Positions 6,348-6,404 of a stretch of DNA of 6,404 nucleotides are shown piece by piece. Both the position numbers and the translations under genes were made by a program. The notes under the pieces were generated by a model, which was not told the DNA's origin, searched no databases, and worked only from the letters and a program-made list of their open reading frames with translations. The DNA lies in assembly GCA_021850835.1 (NCBI GenBank), contig JAJZKS010000104.1:1-6404 (forward strand), read 5' to 3'. This DNA comes from Thermoplasmata archaeon. GTDB taxonomy: Archaea; Thermoplasmatota; Thermoplasmata; Thermoplasmatales; Thermoplasmataceae. Positions within the stretch are counted from its first letter, which is position 1. Each line of letters starts with the position of its first letter.

Positions 6348-6371
6348 GTTAGAAAAAATATCAGGTTAGCA

Positions 6372-6385
6372 AGGGATTTATAATG
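6372..6385 (+). promoter_or_regulatory. Possible promoter for a gene beginning past the right edge
   Basis: AGGGATTTATAATG contains a good TATA-like core (TTTATAA, 6377-6383) preceded by purines as in an archaeal BRE. Transcription from it would begin at about the right edge of the window. No coding sequence follows inside the window. The core is nearly symmetric, so the direction is a judgement from the purine-rich side. Confidence 0.3.
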
Positions 6386-6398
6386 AACAAATGAACAA
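6383..6398. repeat. Tandem 8-bp repeat ATGAACAA x2
   Basis: ATGAACAA occurs twice without a gap, directly after the TATA-like core at 6377-6383. Two half-sites spaced 8 bp apart could bind a regulator, or this may be a simple sequence duplication. Confidence 0.4.
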
Positions 6399-6404
6399 TA
6401 GTTT

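Noticed and set aside
1..6404. CRISPR arrays, tRNA/rRNA genes, insertion-sequence ends
   Set aside because: No spaced direct repeats, cloverleaf or transposase sequence found by eye on either strand.

Overview
The window looks like archaeal chromosome, most plausibly from a Thermoplasmatales-type acidophile. The reasons are moderate base composition, heavy use of AGA/AGG arginine and ATA isoleucine codons, genes that start with little or no Shine-Dalgarno sequence but have A/T-rich TATA-like boxes about 25-30 nt before the start codon, T-rich tracts after genes, and several H+-coupled major facilitator transporters. This placement is inference; there is no RNA gene or marker gene here to fix it.

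Layout, left to right. (1) The C-terminal two thirds of an MFS transporter of the metabolite:H+ symporter type runs in from the left edge (2-937, +). (2) About 300 bp of apparently non-coding DNA follows (938-1245). (3) A decayed second MFS gene (1246-1734, +) keeps its promoter, start codon and first and last membrane segments, but has an early stop, a large internal deletion and a frameshift. It ends in a strong hairpin/T-tract terminator. (4) A DapB-family reductase-like gene (1797-2600, -) is convergent with it. (5) Divergent from that gene is a tight pair on +: a DRE-TIM metallolyase-superfamily enzyme resembling homocitrate/isopropylmalate synthases (2726-3766), then a family III (CaiB/BaiF) CoA-transferase (3786-4910). 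(6) An intact MFS transporter (4917-6302, -) converges on the pair with only 6 bp between stop codons. A promoter-like sequence at the right edge suggests another gene beginning just outside the window.

The most interesting part is 1797-6360. A DapB-like protein lacking the usual catalytic histidines, a DRE-TIM condensing enzyme or lyase, a CoA-transferase and a transporter look like one metabolic module. All three promoters in this block carry an AACACRT box 47-49 nt before the preferred start codon, and the DRE-TIM promoter also has a 17-bp perfect inverted repeat between its TATA box and start. One reading is uptake of an organic acid by the MFS protein, activation by the CoA-transferase, cleavage (or the reverse condensation) by the DRE-TIM enzyme, and a reduction by the DapB-like protein. 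The substrate cannot be read from the sequence, and I know of no characterised pathway with exactly this set.
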